Assembly: GCA_950069165.1 (NCBI GenBank)
Contig: CATMIT010000003.1
Location: 1-40,719, forward strand
Length of the DNA: 40,719 nucleotides
Direction of reading: 5' to 3'
DNA from: an uncultured Flavobacteriales bacterium
GTDB lineage: Bacteria > Bacteroidota > Bacteroidia > Flavobacteriales > BACL11
The position numbers were made by a program, and so were the translations under genes. Below the pieces are notes generated by a model. The model was not told where the DNA came from. It saw only the letters and a program-made list of their open reading frames with translations, and ran no database searches. Position 1 is the stretch's first letter. Each line of letters begins with the position of its first letter. Below are positions 7,612 through 18,064 of the stretch, one piece after another.

Positions 7612-9695
7612 TGAATAAACAGAAAGGGAATATAAACTGGCGATTGATTTTTCTGTATTTTTTTATGATTCTTTTTGCATTTATCATTTTATCTCAGGTT
7701 TTTGTAATCCAACAATTAAAAGAATCATTTAGTCAGAACCAACCCGAGTTTATAACGGTTGAGGCGCCAAGAGGAAATATTTTCTCTGATGATGGAAGTC
7801 TGCTTGCGATATCTATGCCTCTTTATGATGTGCATATTGATTTTCAAACAATAGATAATGACACTTTTCGCAAGTACATTTCTGCCTTAGCCAAGAAATT
7901 GGAAAATTTATTTAACGATAAAACTGCTTTGGCTTATGAAATTGAGTTTCGAAATGCAAAAAAGAACAATGAAAGATATTATTTTCTTAAAAAAGAAATG
8001 ACTTACAATAAAGTAAAACAACTAAAATCTTTCCCAATTTTTAAGATGGGTCAATTTAAAGGAGGGCTAATTTGTGAGAGAAAAGAAAATAGAGAAATAC
8101 CATTTCAACTGTTAGCAAAACGAACAATAGGATATGAAAGGCAGGGGATAAAGCCAATAGGAATTGAAGGAGCTTATAACCAAATTTTGAAAGGGGAAAA
8201 CGGTAAAAAGTTAGTACAAAAAATTTCTAAAAAGGTTTTGATGCCAATCAATTCTAATGCGAATGTATTGCCAAAAGCCGGAGATGATGTAATAAGCACT
8301 ATCAATATTGATTTGCAGGATGTTGCTGAACGGGCATTAATAAATGCACTTGAGAAACATAAAGCAGAATTTGGTTGTGTGGCTGTGATGGAGGTGAAAA
8401 CAGGAAAAATAAAAGCAATTGCTAACCTCAGAAGATTAAAAGAAGGATTGTTTATTGAAGATTACAACTATGTGATAGGGGAACATTCCGAGCCTGGCTC
8501 TACCTTCAAATTGGCTTCTATTTTGGCTGGATTGGAAGATGGATTTTTCAAATTATCAGATAGTGTAGATACCGAAAATGGCAGGTGTAAATTTTTTGAC
8601 AGAACCATGATTGATTCCAAAAAAGGGGGTTATGGAAAAATAACAATTGGGGAAGCTTTTGTAGTATCATCAAATGTTGGGATTTCCAAAGTTATAAATA
8701 ATGCTTATGCCAAACAACCAGAAAAATTTGTAGATAGATTATACAAATTTCAACTAAACACTCCACTTAATATTGAGATTCCAACTCCAGAAAACCCTAA
8801 AATAAAAACACCAAAAAGTCTTGATTGGTCAGGCACCACTTTGCCTTGGATGTCCATTGGTTATGAAGTGAGTTTGACACCGCTTCATCTGCTGACATTT
8901 TATAATGCAATAGCAAATAAAGGGCGAATGGTAAAACCACTTTTTGTAAGCGGCTTAAAAAGAAATGGAAAATTTATTGAAGTATATAATACAGAAGTTA
9001 TCAATCCTGCAATTTGTGCCAGAACAAATATCGAGCAAATTATCCCTTTAATGATACAAGTAGTGGAGAGAGGGACAGCAAAAAACATAAAAAGCAAACA
9101 GTATAGTATTGCCGGAAAAACGGGTACTTGTCAGCTTAATTATTGGAAAAGAAAAAAAGGAGAGAAAAAAAGCTATCAAGCATCTTTTGCAGGATTTTTT
9201 CCAGCAGATAATCCAAAATATTCATGTATTGTAGTGATAAGTAACCCGACAGAAAACGGCTTTTATGGCGCAAAAGTGGCAGCACCCGTATTTAAGGAAA
9301 TTGCAGATAAAGTTTTTGCATCTGACTTGGAATTGCATGAAGTGTTTACCGCCCAAAAAAACACAAGTTCGCCTTATACCAAAAACGGAAACAATTATGA
9401 TGCACAAGTTGTTTTAAGCGAGCTAAATATTCCTTTCCAAGCTGATAAAACCAATTGGATAATTGCTAGTGCTAAGCAAGATATTATTGAGCTAAAAACA
9501 CGGAAAATAGAAGAAGATTTAAAAGATGGCTTTATTCCTGAATTAAGAGGAATGGGGATTCAGGATGTGCTTTTTCTTTTGGAAAACAATGGGCTTAAAG
9601 TTCATTTTTCAGGGAAAGGAACAATAAAAAATCAAAGTTTAAAAAAAGGAAAACGATTTAAAAATGGAAGTGAAATAATTTTGGAATTAGCATGA
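7611..9695 (+). CDS. ftsI: Class B penicillin-binding protein, septal transpeptidase (FtsI/SpoVD type)
   Basis: This periplasmic transpeptidase cross-links septal peptidoglycan. The 694 residues comprise an N-terminal membrane anchor (about 11-32), a dimerisation domain starting around EAPRGNIFSDDG, and the transpeptidase domain with STFK (nucleophile serine near residue 296), SSN (near 354) and KTGT (near 501). A PASTA-like C-terminal domain (PELRGMGIQDVLFLLENNG) follows from about residue 640. C-terminal PASTA domains in this protein are usual for Bacteroidota and Gram-positive bacteria and absent from E. coli FtsI. It partners with FtsW, encoded downstream. Its stop overlaps murE (ATGA). 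Confidence 0.95.
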   Translation: MNKQKGNINWRLIFLYFFMILFAFIILSQVFVIQQLKESFSQNQPEFITVEAPRGNIFSDDGSLLAISMPLYDVHIDFQTIDNDTFRKYISALAKKLENLFNDKTALAYEIEFRNAKKNNERYYFLKKEMTYNKVKQLKSFPIFKMGQFKGGLICERKENREIPFQLLAKRTIGYERQGIKPIGIEGAYNQILKGENGKKLVQKISKKVLMPINSNANVLPKAGDDVISTINIDLQDVAERALINALEKHKAEFGCVAVMEVKTGKIKAIANLRRLKEGLFIEDYNYVIGEHSEPGSTFKLASILAGLEDGFFKLSDSVDTENGRCKFFDRTMIDSKKGGYGKITIGEAFVVSSNVGISKVINNAYAKQPEKFVDRLYKFQLNTPLNIEIPTPENPKIKTPKSLDWSGTTLPWMSIGYEVSLTPLHLLTFYNAIANKGRMVKPLFVSGLKRNGKFIEVYNTEVINPAICARTNIEQIIPLMIQVVERGTAKNIKSKQYSIAGKTGTCQLNYWKRKKGEKKSYQASFAGFFPADNPKYSCIVVISNPTENGFYGAKVAAPVFKEIADKVFASDLELHEVFTAQKNTSSPYTKNGNNYDAQVVLSELNIPFQADKTNWIIASAKQDIIELKTRKIEEDLKDGFIPELRGMGIQDVLFLLENNGLKVHFSGKGTIKNQSLKKGKRFKNGSEIILELA

Positions 9696-11155
9696 AATCT
9701 TTAAAAGAGATACTTTATAAAGTAGAAATTATTAATGTAGTTGGCACCACCGATTTACCTATTTCCTCTGTGCATTTTGATTCCAGAAAAGTAAAAAAAC
9801 AAAGCTTATTTGTAGCGGTAAAAGGGACAATAACGGATGGTCATGAATATATCTTACAAGCCATAAAAAATGGTGCAACCGCCATTGTAGCAGAACAACT
9901 CCCTTCTAAAACTGAAAAAAATATCAGCTACATTATTGTAAAAAACTCTAGTAAGGAATTAGCAGTAATAGCTACTAATTATTTTGAAAATCCATCCGAA
10001 AAGTTAAAACTTATTGGGGTAACAGGAACAAATGGAAAAACAACCATTGTTTCTCTTTTATTCAATCTGTTTTTAGGGATGAATAAAAAGGTCGGAATGC
10101 TTTCTACAATTAATAATAAGATAAATAATGACACTATTGAAAGCACCCATACAACAGCAGATGCAGTTGAAATAAACCAGCTTTTATCTCAGATGGTTTC
10201 TGATGGATGTGAGTATTGTTTTATGGAAGTAAGTTCGCATGCAATCGACCAGAATCGTATTGTAGGACTTGCTTTTGATATCATGGTTTTTACCAATATT
10301 TCTCACGATCATCTAGATTACCATTCCACTTTTAATAAATATATAAATGCTAAAAAGAAAGTATTTAATCAGTTAAATTCTAATGCCATTGCTCTTGTAA
10401 ATAATGATGACAAGCACGGTATAAATATGCTAAGAGATACAAAAGCAAAAAAGCAAACTTATTCCTTAAAAAGCATGTCCGATTTTAAATGTAAAATTCT
10501 GGAAAATCAGTTTGATGGAATGCTTTTAAGCATTAATAATTTCGATTTATGGACTAAATTAATAGGAGAGTTTAATGCTTATAATGTTTTGGCAGTTTAT
10601 GCTGTTGGCGTTTTGCTAGAAACAGATGAAGAAAAACTCCTTGAAGGTATTAGTATGCTAAGTTCAGCAAAAGGGAGGTTTCAGAGTGTAAGAAATAAGG
10701 AAGGCGTAACGGCAATTGTTGATTATGCCCACACACCAGATGCGCTAAAAAATGTGCTTGGCACCATAAATAAAATAAGGTCAGGGAATGAAAAACTAAT
10801 TACTGTGCTTGGCTGTGGGGGAGATAGAGACAGGACAAAGCGACCAAAAATGGCAGCAATAGCTTGCGATTTAAGTACCCAAGTTATTATTACTTCCGAT
10901 AATCCCAGATCAGAAAATCCAGAGGATATTATCTCAGATATGATGGCAGGACTCAATCCTGTTCAGAAAAAGAAAACTTTGCTAATAAGCGATAGAAAAC
11001 AAGCCATCAAAACAGCTTGCACAATTTCAGAAAAAGAAGATATCATATTGGTAGCTGGCAAAGGACACGAAAAATACCAGGAGATAAAAGGAGTAAAATA
11101 TCCTTTTGACGATATGGATGAAATAAAAGAATCTTTAAACCTAATTAAAAGCTAA
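9692..11155 (+). CDS. murE: UDP-MurNAc-tripeptide synthetase, meso-diaminopimelate-adding
   Basis: MurE adds the third amino acid to UDP-MurNAc-L-Ala-D-Glu in the cytoplasm. The Mur ligase features are an N-terminal [17 protein letters not shown], the ATP loop [10 protein letters not shown] (near residue 109), [21 protein letters not shown] and [10 protein letters not shown]. Substrate choice is indicated by DNPRSEN near residue 403. DNPR marks meso-DAP-specific enzymes, so the wall should be of the DAP type. It is 487 residues long, a normal length. It overlaps ftsI by 4 bases and mraY by 1. murF, which often follows murE, is not in this cluster. Confidence 0.97.
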   Translation: MKSLKEILYKVEIINVVGTTDLPISSVHFDSRKVKKQSLFVAVKGTITDGHEYILQAIKNGATAIVAEQLPSKTEKNISYIIVKNSSKELAVIATNYFENPSEKLKLIGVTGTNGKTTIVSLLFNLFLGMNKKVGMLSTINNKINNDTIESTHTTADAVEINQLLSQMVSDGCEYCFMEVSSHAIDQNRIVGLAFDIMVFTNISHDHLDYHSTFNKYINAKKKVFNQLNSNAIALVNNDDKHGINMLRDTKAKKQTYSLKSMSDFKCKILENQFDGMLLSINNFDLWTKLIGEFNAYNVLAVYAVGVLLETDEEKLLEGISMLSSAKGRFQSVRNKEGVTAIVDYAHTPDALKNVLGTINKIRSGNEKLITVLGCGGDRDRTKRPKMAAIACDLSTQVIITSDNPRSENPEDIISDMMAGLNPVQKKKTLLISDRKQAIKTACTISEKEDIILVAGKGHEKYQEIKGVKYPFDDMDEIKESLNLIKS

Positions 11156-12393
11156 TGTTATATTACTTATTTGACTACCTACAAGAAGCGTATAATTTTC
11201 CCGGAGCGGGCGTATTTCAATATATTTCCTTTCGTTCGGCCATGGCAGTAATCACTTCCCTTTTGGTGTCCATGGTTTTTGGTGGAAAAATCATCAATTT
11301 GATACGAGAAAAACAAATAGGGGAACAGATAAGGGAATTGGGATTAGAAGGTGAAAAGCAGAAAAAAGGAACGCCAACAATGGGAGGGTTAATCATTATT
11401 GCTGCAATCCTGATTCCTACACTACTTTTTACAAAACTCGAAAATATCTACATTATCATCATGATTATCTCTACCCTTTGGATGGGCGTAATTGGCTTTA
11501 TTGACGATTATATAAAAGTGTATCGTAAAGACAAGCAGGGGTTAGCCGGACGATTCAAAATATTAGGGCAAGTTGGCTTGGGAATTATTGTAGGGCTTAT
11601 CATGGTATTTCATGCTGATATTGTTGTAAAAGAACAATTAGCGGACTCCCAAATAATTACCGAAACAAATATATCTATTGCAAACGAATATGGATTTGAG
11701 CAAGAGGCAAAACAATCCACAAAAACAACCATTCCATTTGTAAAAAATAATGAATTTGATTACAAAATACTTACAAACTGGATGGGTGACATAGCGCCAA
11801 TTGCATCCATGATTTTGTTTATACTTATCGTGATTTTGATTATTACAGCAGTATCCAATGGTGCAAATATGACGGATGGTTTGGATGGCTTGGCAACAGG
11901 AACTTCCGCCATAATAGGAGCTACTATTGCGGTATTTGCTTATGTGTCTGGTAATATTATGGCAGCCGATTATCTCAATATTATGTACATCCCAAATACT
12001 GGAGAGTTAGTGATTTTCATGGCATCTTTTGTGGGGGCTTGTGTGGGATTTTTGTGGTACAATTCCTATCCAGCACAAGTGTTTATGGGCGATACAGGAA
12101 GTTTGTCTCTCGGAGGTATAATTGCAGTAGCAGCAATCCTTATCCGAAAGGAATTATTGATACCGATTTTGTGTGGAGTTTTCCTAATTGAAAATCTTTC
12201 GGTTATTCTGCAAGTAGGTTATTTCAAATATACCAAAAAGAAATATGGGCAGGGAAAAAGAATATTCAAAATGGCGCCTTTGCACCATCATTTTCAGAAG
12301 TTGGGTTATAACGAAAGTAAAATTGTTACGCGTTTTTGGATAGTAGGTATCATGTTGGCAATACTAACTATTGTGACGCTAAAATTAAGATAG
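11155..12393 (+). CDS. mraY: Phospho-N-acetylmuramoyl-pentapeptide-transferase
   Basis: MraY is the integral membrane enzyme that makes lipid I from UDP-MurNAc-pentapeptide and undecaprenyl phosphate. About ten membrane helices are visible. Diagnostic motifs are GTPTMGGL (about 73-80), GFIDDYIKV (about 118-126, the catalytic aspartates), [14 protein letters not shown] (about 236-249), [12 protein letters not shown] and the cytoplasmic [12 protein letters not shown]. At 412 residues it is about 50 longer than E. coli MraY (360), owing to a hydrophilic insert around residues 160-205 (after VKEQLADSQ), which appears common in Bacteroidota. murD begins on the base directly after its TAG stop. Confidence 0.96.
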   Translation: MLYYLFDYLQEAYNFPGAGVFQYISFRSAMAVITSLLVSMVFGGKIINLIREKQIGEQIRELGLEGEKQKKGTPTMGGLIIIAAILIPTLLFTKLENIYIIIMIISTLWMGVIGFIDDYIKVYRKDKQGLAGRFKILGQVGLGIIVGLIMVFHADIVVKEQLADSQIITETNISIANEYGFEQEAKQSTKTTIPFVKNNEFDYKILTNWMGDIAPIASMILFILIVILIITAVSNGANMTDGLDGLATGTSAIIGATIAVFAYVSGNIMAADYLNIMYIPNTGELVIFMASFVGACVGFLWYNSYPAQVFMGDTGSLSLGGIIAVAAILIRKELLIPILCGVFLIENLSVILQVGYFKYTKKKYGQGKRIFKMAPLHHHFQKLGYNESKIVTRFWIVGIMLAILTIVTLKLR

Positions 12394-13719
12394 GTGGAAA
12401 AACAAATAGTGATTTTAGGTGCAGGGGAAAGTGGAGTGGGGGCAGCTATTTTAGCAAAGAAAAAGGGGTTGAAAGTTTTTGTTTCAGATAGTGGAATAAT
12501 AACTAAGGAAAATAAAAAAGTTCTTTCAAATAATGAGATAAAATGGGAGGAAGGTAAGCACACAATGGAAAAAATTCTGCAAGCAAAAGAAGTAGTAAAA
12601 AGCCCGGGAATTCCAGACGATATAGACATTATTCAAGCCATAAAATTGGCAGGAATTTCTGTTGTTTCAGAAGTGGAGTTTGCTTTTAGATACACCAAAG
12701 CAAAAGTGGTTGCCATAACAGGAAGCAATGGCAAAACCACTACTACTCTGCTTGTTGGCCACATCCTAAAAAAAGCAGGATTGGATGTGCTCATAGCTGG
12801 GAATATTGGTGTTGGTTTTGCTAGAGAAATTGCTAATAGAGATTATAGTTATATCGTTTTGGAACTGAGCAGTTTTCAATTGGATGGCATCAAAGAATTT
12901 AAGCCAAATGTAGCGATTATTCTCAACATTACTCCTGATCATTTAAACCGATATGAAAATGATTTTAGCAAATATATAGCATCAAAGTTGCGCATAACAA
13001 TGAATCAGCAAAAAGAGGATGTGCTTATTTATAATAGGGATGACAAACAGATAAAAGCTAACTTAAAAACAAAAGCAAAAGCGATACCAATTTCTATAAA
13101 TAAACAGATAGCAGGGAATGGCGCTTTTTATAAAAACAACAAAATTAATATTAACCTAAACAACAAAAAAATGACAATTCAAGAACTAGCATTACAAGGA
13201 AAACACAACATTTATAATTCAATGGCAGCAGCAATTGCCACAAGAATACTGGATATAAAAAATGATATTATCAGGCAAAGTATGCTCGATTTCCAGAACA
13301 TTGAGCACCGATTGGAATATGTGCTTACTGTTCATGGAATAGATTTTATAAATGATTCAAAAGCAACTAATGTAAATGCGGCTTGGTATGCTTTGGAGAG
13401 CATGACAAAACCAGTTATTTGGATTGTAGGAGGAGTGGATAAAGGAAACGATTATGATGAGATTTCGGAGATAGTAAAAAGCAGGGTGAAAGCCATTATT
13501 TGTTTAGGAGAATCAACCAAGAAAATACAAAAATATTTTAACAAAATAGTGGGTAAAATTGAAACGGTAAGCAGTATGGAAGAAGCAGTAAGGTCATCCT
13601 ATCAATTAGGTGATAAAGGAGATGTGGTGTTATTATCTCCAACTTGTGCAAGTTTCGATATGTTTGATAATTTCGAGCACAGAGGGCAAGAATTCAAAAA
13701 TCAGGTTAGGAAATTATAA
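12394..13719 (+). CDS. murD: UDP-N-acetylmuramoylalanine--D-glutamate ligase
   Basis: MurD adds D-glutamate to UDP-MurNAc-L-Ala. The N-terminal Rossmann part (IVILGAGESGVGAAILAKKKG) binds UDP, the ATP loop is AITGSNGKTTTT (about 107-118), then LELSSFQLDG and ILNITPDHLNRY. FINDSKATNVNAAWYAL and VWIVGGVDKGNDY complete the family pattern. The start is GTG immediately after the mraY stop, and no alternative start gives a full Rossmann motif. It is 441 residues long. ftsW starts on the very next base after its stop, so translation of mraY, murD and ftsW is tightly linked. Confidence 0.96.
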   Translation: MEKQIVILGAGESGVGAAILAKKKGLKVFVSDSGIITKENKKVLSNNEIKWEEGKHTMEKILQAKEVVKSPGIPDDIDIIQAIKLAGISVVSEVEFAFRYTKAKVVAITGSNGKTTTTLLVGHILKKAGLDVLIAGNIGVGFAREIANRDYSYIVLELSSFQLDGIKEFKPNVAIILNITPDHLNRYENDFSKYIASKLRITMNQQKEDVLIYNRDDKQIKANLKTKAKAIPISINKQIAGNGAFYKNNKININLNNKKMTIQELALQGKHNIYNSMAAAIATRILDIKNDIIRQSMLDFQNIEHRLEYVLTVHGIDFINDSKATNVNAAWYALESMTKPVIWIVGGVDKGNDYDEISEIVKSRVKAIICLGESTKKIQKYFNKIVGKIETVSSMEEAVRSSYQLGDKGDVVLLSPTCASFDMFDNFEHRGQEFKNQVRKL

Positions 13720-14853
13720 ATGGATACCGTTCTAAAAAACATAAAATTAGAAGGGGACAGAACCATTTGGGTAGTGGTTTTCTTTCTGTGTATTTTCTCG
13801 GTGATTGTAGTATATAGTGCTGTAGGCATTGGCGATATTTTTAGCCATTTACTAAAACTAAGCATTGGCATAGGTGGCATGTATGTCATTCACAAATTAA
13901 AGTTCAAATACTTTTCTCGGCTTGGAGTTTTAGGGTTTTGGTTTTCGATTGCACTGCTTATTTTAGTGATGGTTATTGGGGTGAGTATTAATGGGGCTTC
14001 TCGTTGGCTTTCTATTTCAGGGCAAAGGTTTCAGCCATCCGATATTGCAAAGCTTTCTATTATATTATATACAGCTAGGCAATTAAGCAAACAAAGGGAT
14101 TTTTTAGGAGAATTTAAAGGAGTAATATGGTATATTTTAATGCCAGTTCTTCTAATTTGTATGCTGATTCTTCCTGCCAATTTTTCGACTGCTGCACTTG
14201 TTTTTGTCAATGGTTTGGTGCTGATGTTTATTGCAAAAATTAATTTGAAATATATTTTAGGAATTGTTGGAATAGCACTTTTTGGAGGATTATTATTATA
14301 CGGCACAGCCAAGTATGTGCCCCTAATGGGGGAGATTATGCCCCGTTCCACAACTTGGGTAAACAGAATTGATGGCTTTTTCTCCCCATCAGAAAATTAT
14401 AATTTGGATGAAGGATATCAATCCTATCAAGCAAAAATAGCAATACACAATGGAGGAATATTCGGGCAAGGACCAGGGAAAAGCGTGCAAAGGTATTTTC
14501 TGTATTCCAGCCATTCTGATTTTATTTATGCCATAATGGTGGAAGAATACGGAATGATAATAGGGGCATTTTTACCAATTTTACTTTATATGATTCTCTT
14601 TTTTAGGGCTGTAAAAATTGCAAACAGAAGTGAAAGTCAGTTTGGCGGATTAATTGCTTCTGGCTTGGCTTTTTCTTTGGTATTTCAAGCCATGATAAAC
14701 ATGGCAGTTGCAGTAGGGATAATGCCGGTAACTGGGCAAACTTTGCCCTTAATTAGTATGGGAGGAACTTCCATTTTATTTACCTGCATTACCATTGGTA
14801 TTATACTTAGCGTAAGCAGGGATTCAACCGACAGAAATTATGAAGCAGTTTAG
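13720..14853 (+). CDS. ftsW: Septal peptidoglycan glycosyltransferase FtsW (SEDS family)
   Basis: FtsW is a SEDS-family membrane enzyme that polymerises glycan strands from lipid II at the septum together with the class B PBP. The 377 residues contain about nine to ten membrane helices. Family motifs are NGASRWL (about 88-94), QPSDIAKLS, the long periplasmic loop with GEIMPRSTTWVNRIDGFF, YQAKIAIHNGGIFGQGPGKS, HSDFIYAIMVEEYG, and near the end PVTGQTLPLISMGGTS. It overlaps murG by 14 bases. Rod-type RodA is the main alternative, but the dcw position favours FtsW. Confidence 0.95.
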   Translation: MDTVLKNIKLEGDRTIWVVVFFLCIFSVIVVYSAVGIGDIFSHLLKLSIGIGGMYVIHKLKFKYFSRLGVLGFWFSIALLILVMVIGVSINGASRWLSISGQRFQPSDIAKLSIILYTARQLSKQRDFLGEFKGVIWYILMPVLLICMLILPANFSTAALVFVNGLVLMFIAKINLKYILGIVGIALFGGLLLYGTAKYVPLMGEIMPRSTTWVNRIDGFFSPSENYNLDEGYQSYQAKIAIHNGGIFGQGPGKSVQRYFLYSSHSDFIYAIMVEEYGMIIGAFLPILLYMILFFRAVKIANRSESQFGGLIASGLAFSLVFQAMINMAVAVGIMPVTGQTLPLISMGGTSILFTCITIGIILSVSRDSTDRNYEAV

Positions 14854-15943
14854 AGTAATAATTAGTGGAGGAGGAACGGGAGGGCATATTTTCCCAGCGC
14901 TTGCTATTGCAAAGGCATTAGAGAAAAAAGTGAGCAATATTGAGATTTTATTTGTTGGAGCAACAGGGAAAATGGAAATGAGTAAAATTCCAGCAGAAGG
15001 ATATAAAATTAAAGGCTTATGGATAAGTGGTTTGCAAAGAAGGATTACCATTAAAAATTTATACTTTCCATTTAAAGTAATTAGTAGTTTGCTAAAAGCG
15101 AGAAGAATAATCAAAAAATTTAAGCCAGATATTGCAATAGGAACTGGCGGATATGCAAGTGGCCCATTACTTTATGTGGCAGCTAAAAAAAATATTCCAA
15201 CATTGGTGCAAGAGCAAAATTCATATCCGGGAATTACCAATAAAGTACTTTCCAAAGTGGTAGATAAAGTTTGTGTGGCTTACGATAATATGGAACAGTT
15301 TTTTCCAAAAAATAAAATCATTTTTACCGGAAACCCAATTAGGCAAGATGTATTGGAATTTGCCAGTAAAAAACAGCTGGGTATTTCTCATTTTAATTTG
15401 GAAGAAAATAAAAAAACAGTACTTGTAATTGGAGGTAGTTTAGGGGCAAGAACCATCAATGAGGCAATTGATGAAAACATATCTTTTTTTGTAGAAAACA
15501 ATTTGAATTTGATTTGGCAAACGGGCATTAGCTATCAGAAAAAAGCAGAAAAAAGCGTAAAAGAAAAAGCAGTAAAGGGAATAAACGCATATACTTTTAT
15601 AAAAGAAATGGATAAAGCTTATGGGGCAGCCGATATTATCATTTCAAGAGCTGGGGCAATTGCCATTTCTGAGCTCTGTTGTATTGCTAAGCCTACTATT
15701 TTAATTCCTTCTCCAAATGTATCGGAAGATCATCAAACAAAGAATGCACAAGCGGTCGTTAATAAAAAGGCAGCACTGCTGGTGAAAGACAATGAGGCAG
15801 GCAGTAAATTAGTTAATTGTTTGCAGGAACTGTATGACGATACTGTAATGCAGAAAGAGTTAATAAGAAACATCAAGAATTTGGCAGTAATGGATGCTGC
15901 TGACAAGATTGCAAATGAAGCATTGATTTTAAGTAAAAAATGA
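14840..15943 (+). CDS. murG: UDP-GlcNAc:lipid I N-acetylglucosaminyltransferase
   Basis: MurG is a peripheral membrane glycosyltransferase that turns lipid I into lipid II at the inner face of the membrane. The N-terminal glycine-rich loop ISGGGTGGHIFPALAIA (about 7-23) and GTGGYASGP (about 101-109) contact the lipid acceptor. The C-terminal half has VIGGSLGARTINEA and the nucleotide-binding ISRAGAIAISELC (about 268-280). At 367 residues it is of normal length. It overlaps ftsW by 14 bases and murC by 4 (ATGA). Confidence 0.97.
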   Translation: MKQFRVIISGGGTGGHIFPALAIAKALEKKVSNIEILFVGATGKMEMSKIPAEGYKIKGLWISGLQRRITIKNLYFPFKVISSLLKARRIIKKFKPDIAIGTGGYASGPLLYVAAKKNIPTLVQEQNSYPGITNKVLSKVVDKVCVAYDNMEQFFPKNKIIFTGNPIRQDVLEFASKKQLGISHFNLEENKKTVLVIGGSLGARTINEAIDENISFFVENNLNLIWQTGISYQKKAEKSVKEKAVKGINAYTFIKEMDKAYGAADIIISRAGAIAISELCCIAKPTILIPSPNVSEDHQTKNAQAVVNKKAALLVKDNEAGSKLVNCLQELYDDTVMQKELIRNIKNLAVMDAADKIANEALILSKK

Positions 15944-17337
15944 ATTTAGATTTATACAAACATATTTATTTACTAGGTATAGGAGGCATAGGCATGAGTG
16001 CCTTGGCAAGGTATTTTAATGCACAAGGAATACAGGTGAGTGGCTATGATAAAAGCAAAACCACACTTACAGAAAAATTAGAAAAAGAAGGTATTGCTAT
16101 TCATTATAAAGATGATATAAGTCAGATAAGTGATGAGGTAAAAGAGGCAAAATTCGCAGAGATTTTGGTGATTTACACCCCAGCTATTGATGAGAATAAT
16201 ACTGAATTTCATTTTTTTAAAGAAAAAGGAATAATCCCTTTAAAGCGTTCAGAAGTTTTGGGAATAATAACGCGCCAAAGTTTTACTATTGCTATTGCAG
16301 GAACCCACGGGAAAACAACAACAGCTGCACTACTTACCCATATTTTGAAAAATTCTGAAATTGATTGTACTGCTTTTTTGGGTGGAGTTAGTAAGGATTT
16401 TAATAGTAACCTTATTTTAGCCGAAAAAGGAAATATTGTAATTGTGGAAGCGGATGAATACGATCGCTCTTTCCTTTCGCTTTATCCTGATGTGGCAGTT
16501 ATTACTTCTATAGATGAGGACCATTTGGATATTTACGAAAATAAAAAATCATTGGAGATTGCCTTCCAAAAATTTGCTTCCCAAGTAAAACAAAAAGGAT
16601 TTTTGTTGGTGCAAGCTGGCGTACAAACAGAATTTGAAAAACCAGAAGAGGGGGCTTTAGTGTCCTATTCCGCCACGGAAAAGGCAGATTATTATGCTTC
16701 CAATATTGGCATCAGCAACAATAAAACAAAATTTGATATTGGGGTTTTAGATATTCTTCCCGGGATGGCTTATAAAAAAAAGATAACCAACTTACTGATA
16801 GATATGCCAGGAAAACACAATATTGAAAATGTGTTAGCAGCATCTGCTGTGGCTTGTTTTTTGGGGGCAACTTGCGACAATGTTGAAAAAGCAATTGGTT
16901 CTTTTAAGGGGATAAAAAGAAGATTTGAAATTCATTTGCATAATGATAAGATGACATTTATTGACGATTATGCCCATCATCCTAAGGAAGTAAAAGTGAC
17001 TATACAAGCTGTAAAAGAGTTGTATGAAGGAAAGAAAGTCATGGTAATTTTCCAGCCTCATTTATTTTCCAGAACGCAGGATTTTGCAGATGAATTTGCC
17101 GAGAGTTTATCCCTATCAGATGAACTTATTTTGTTAGAGATTTATCCTGCCAGAGAAAAACCAATTGATGGAGTTACCTCACAAATGTTGGCTGAAAAGT
17201 GCACCATAAAAAATGAAGTTTGTAGCAAAGAGCAACTACTAAGCGTTCTTGAAAAAAAGGATTTTGAGGTGTTACTTACAATGGGAGCAGGGGACATAAG
17301 CACAATGGTTCAGCCTATAAAAGAATTTTATAACTGA
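15940..17337 (+). CDS. murC: UDP-N-acetylmuramate--L-alanine ligase
   Basis: MurC attaches L-alanine to UDP-MurNAc, the first peptide step of wall precursor synthesis. Visible are the N-terminal YLLGIGGIGMSALARYF, the ATP loop AGTHGKTTTAA (about 119-129), VEADEYDRSFL, SIDEDHLDIYEN and the C-terminal FIDDYAHHPKEV (about 343-354). IFQPHLFSRTQDFADEF near residue 370 is typical. Length 465 is normal. MurB, which often follows murC, is missing here. The stop overlaps the ftsQ start (TGATG). Confidence 0.97.
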   Translation: MNLDLYKHIYLLGIGGIGMSALARYFNAQGIQVSGYDKSKTTLTEKLEKEGIAIHYKDDISQISDEVKEAKFAEILVIYTPAIDENNTEFHFFKEKGIIPLKRSEVLGIITRQSFTIAIAGTHGKTTTAALLTHILKNSEIDCTAFLGGVSKDFNSNLILAEKGNIVIVEADEYDRSFLSLYPDVAVITSIDEDHLDIYENKKSLEIAFQKFASQVKQKGFLLVQAGVQTEFEKPEEGALVSYSATEKADYYASNIGISNNKTKFDIGVLDILPGMAYKKKITNLLIDMPGKHNIENVLAASAVACFLGATCDNVEKAIGSFKGIKRRFEIHLHNDKMTFIDDYAHHPKEVKVTIQAVKELYEGKKVMVIFQPHLFSRTQDFADEFAESLSLSDELILLEIYPAREKPIDGVTSQMLAEKCTIKNEVCSKEQLLSVLEKKDFEVLLTMGAGDISTMVQPIKEFYN

Positions 17338-18059
17338 TGAAAAAAGCATTTGAAATATTAAGCTGGCTTATGCTAATAGCTGTCATTGTATTGCTGATGG
17401 CTTTTTCGGTAAAAAACCAACAGCTAGTGGAATGTCAGAAATTTGAGGTTATGGTTGCAAGCAGTGAAAACCATTTTATAAACGATAAAATGATTAATGA
17501 ACTATTAAGCAATATAAACTTGCATCCATTAGGGAAAACGAGAGCAGAAATAGCAATGGATGAAATTGAAAAAAGCATTGGAAATCATACCTCCATTAAA
17601 GAGGTAAATGCCTACTTTGATATTGCTGGAAATGTATTTGTTGAGATTTTACAAAGAAGTCCAATAGCAAGAGTGGCAACCGAAAACAACTCCTTTTATA
17701 TTGATGAAAACGGCAAGCGTATGCCACTGTCAAAAGTGTATACTGCCCGCAGGCTTGTTATTACAGGAAAAGTAAATTTTCAAGAAAAAGGAGAGCTCTT
17801 TTTATTGGCTAAATTCATTAATGAGAATCCGTTTTGGAAAGCACAAATTATGCAAATTCATACAGAAGAAAATGGGGATTTAATACTAATACCAAGAGTT
17901 GGCTATCAGCAAATAGTATTTGGAAAGCCGATAAATATAGCTACTAAATTCAGTAAGTTAAAGTTGTTTTATGAAAAAGGAATTTCAGAAAGAGGATGGA
18001 ACAACTATTCACATATCAACTTAAAATTTAAAAATCAGATTGTTTGTACTAAAAAATAA
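17337..18059 (+). CDS. ftsQ: Cell division protein FtsQ
   Basis: This bitopic membrane protein links early and late division proteins. The 240 residues show a short cytoplasmic tail, one membrane helix (about 9-23, LSWLMLIAVIVLLMAFSV), and a periplasmic part with POTRA-like features: IEKSIGNHTSIKEVNAYFDIAGNVFVEILQRSPIARV, then FYIDENGKRMPLS. The pattern of conserved periplasmic residues and its place between murC and ftsA identify it, although FtsQ sequences diverge strongly. It is 5 bases from ftsA. Confidence 0.92.
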   Translation: MKKAFEILSWLMLIAVIVLLMAFSVKNQQLVECQKFEVMVASSENHFINDKMINELLSNINLHPLGKTRAEIAMDEIEKSIGNHTSIKEVNAYFDIAGNVFVEILQRSPIARVATENNSFYIDENGKRMPLSKVYTARRLVITGKVNFQEKGELFLLAKFINENPFWKAQIMQIHTEENGDLILIPRVGYQQIVFGKPINIATKFSKLKLFYEKGISERGWNNYSHINLKFKNQIVCTKK

Positions 18060-18064
18060 AAAAT

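Noticed and set aside
9692-12393. Missing murF, murB and ddl read as a deletion in the dcw cluster
   Set aside because: The junctions are tight overlaps with no scar, and Bacteroidota often keep these genes elsewhere.
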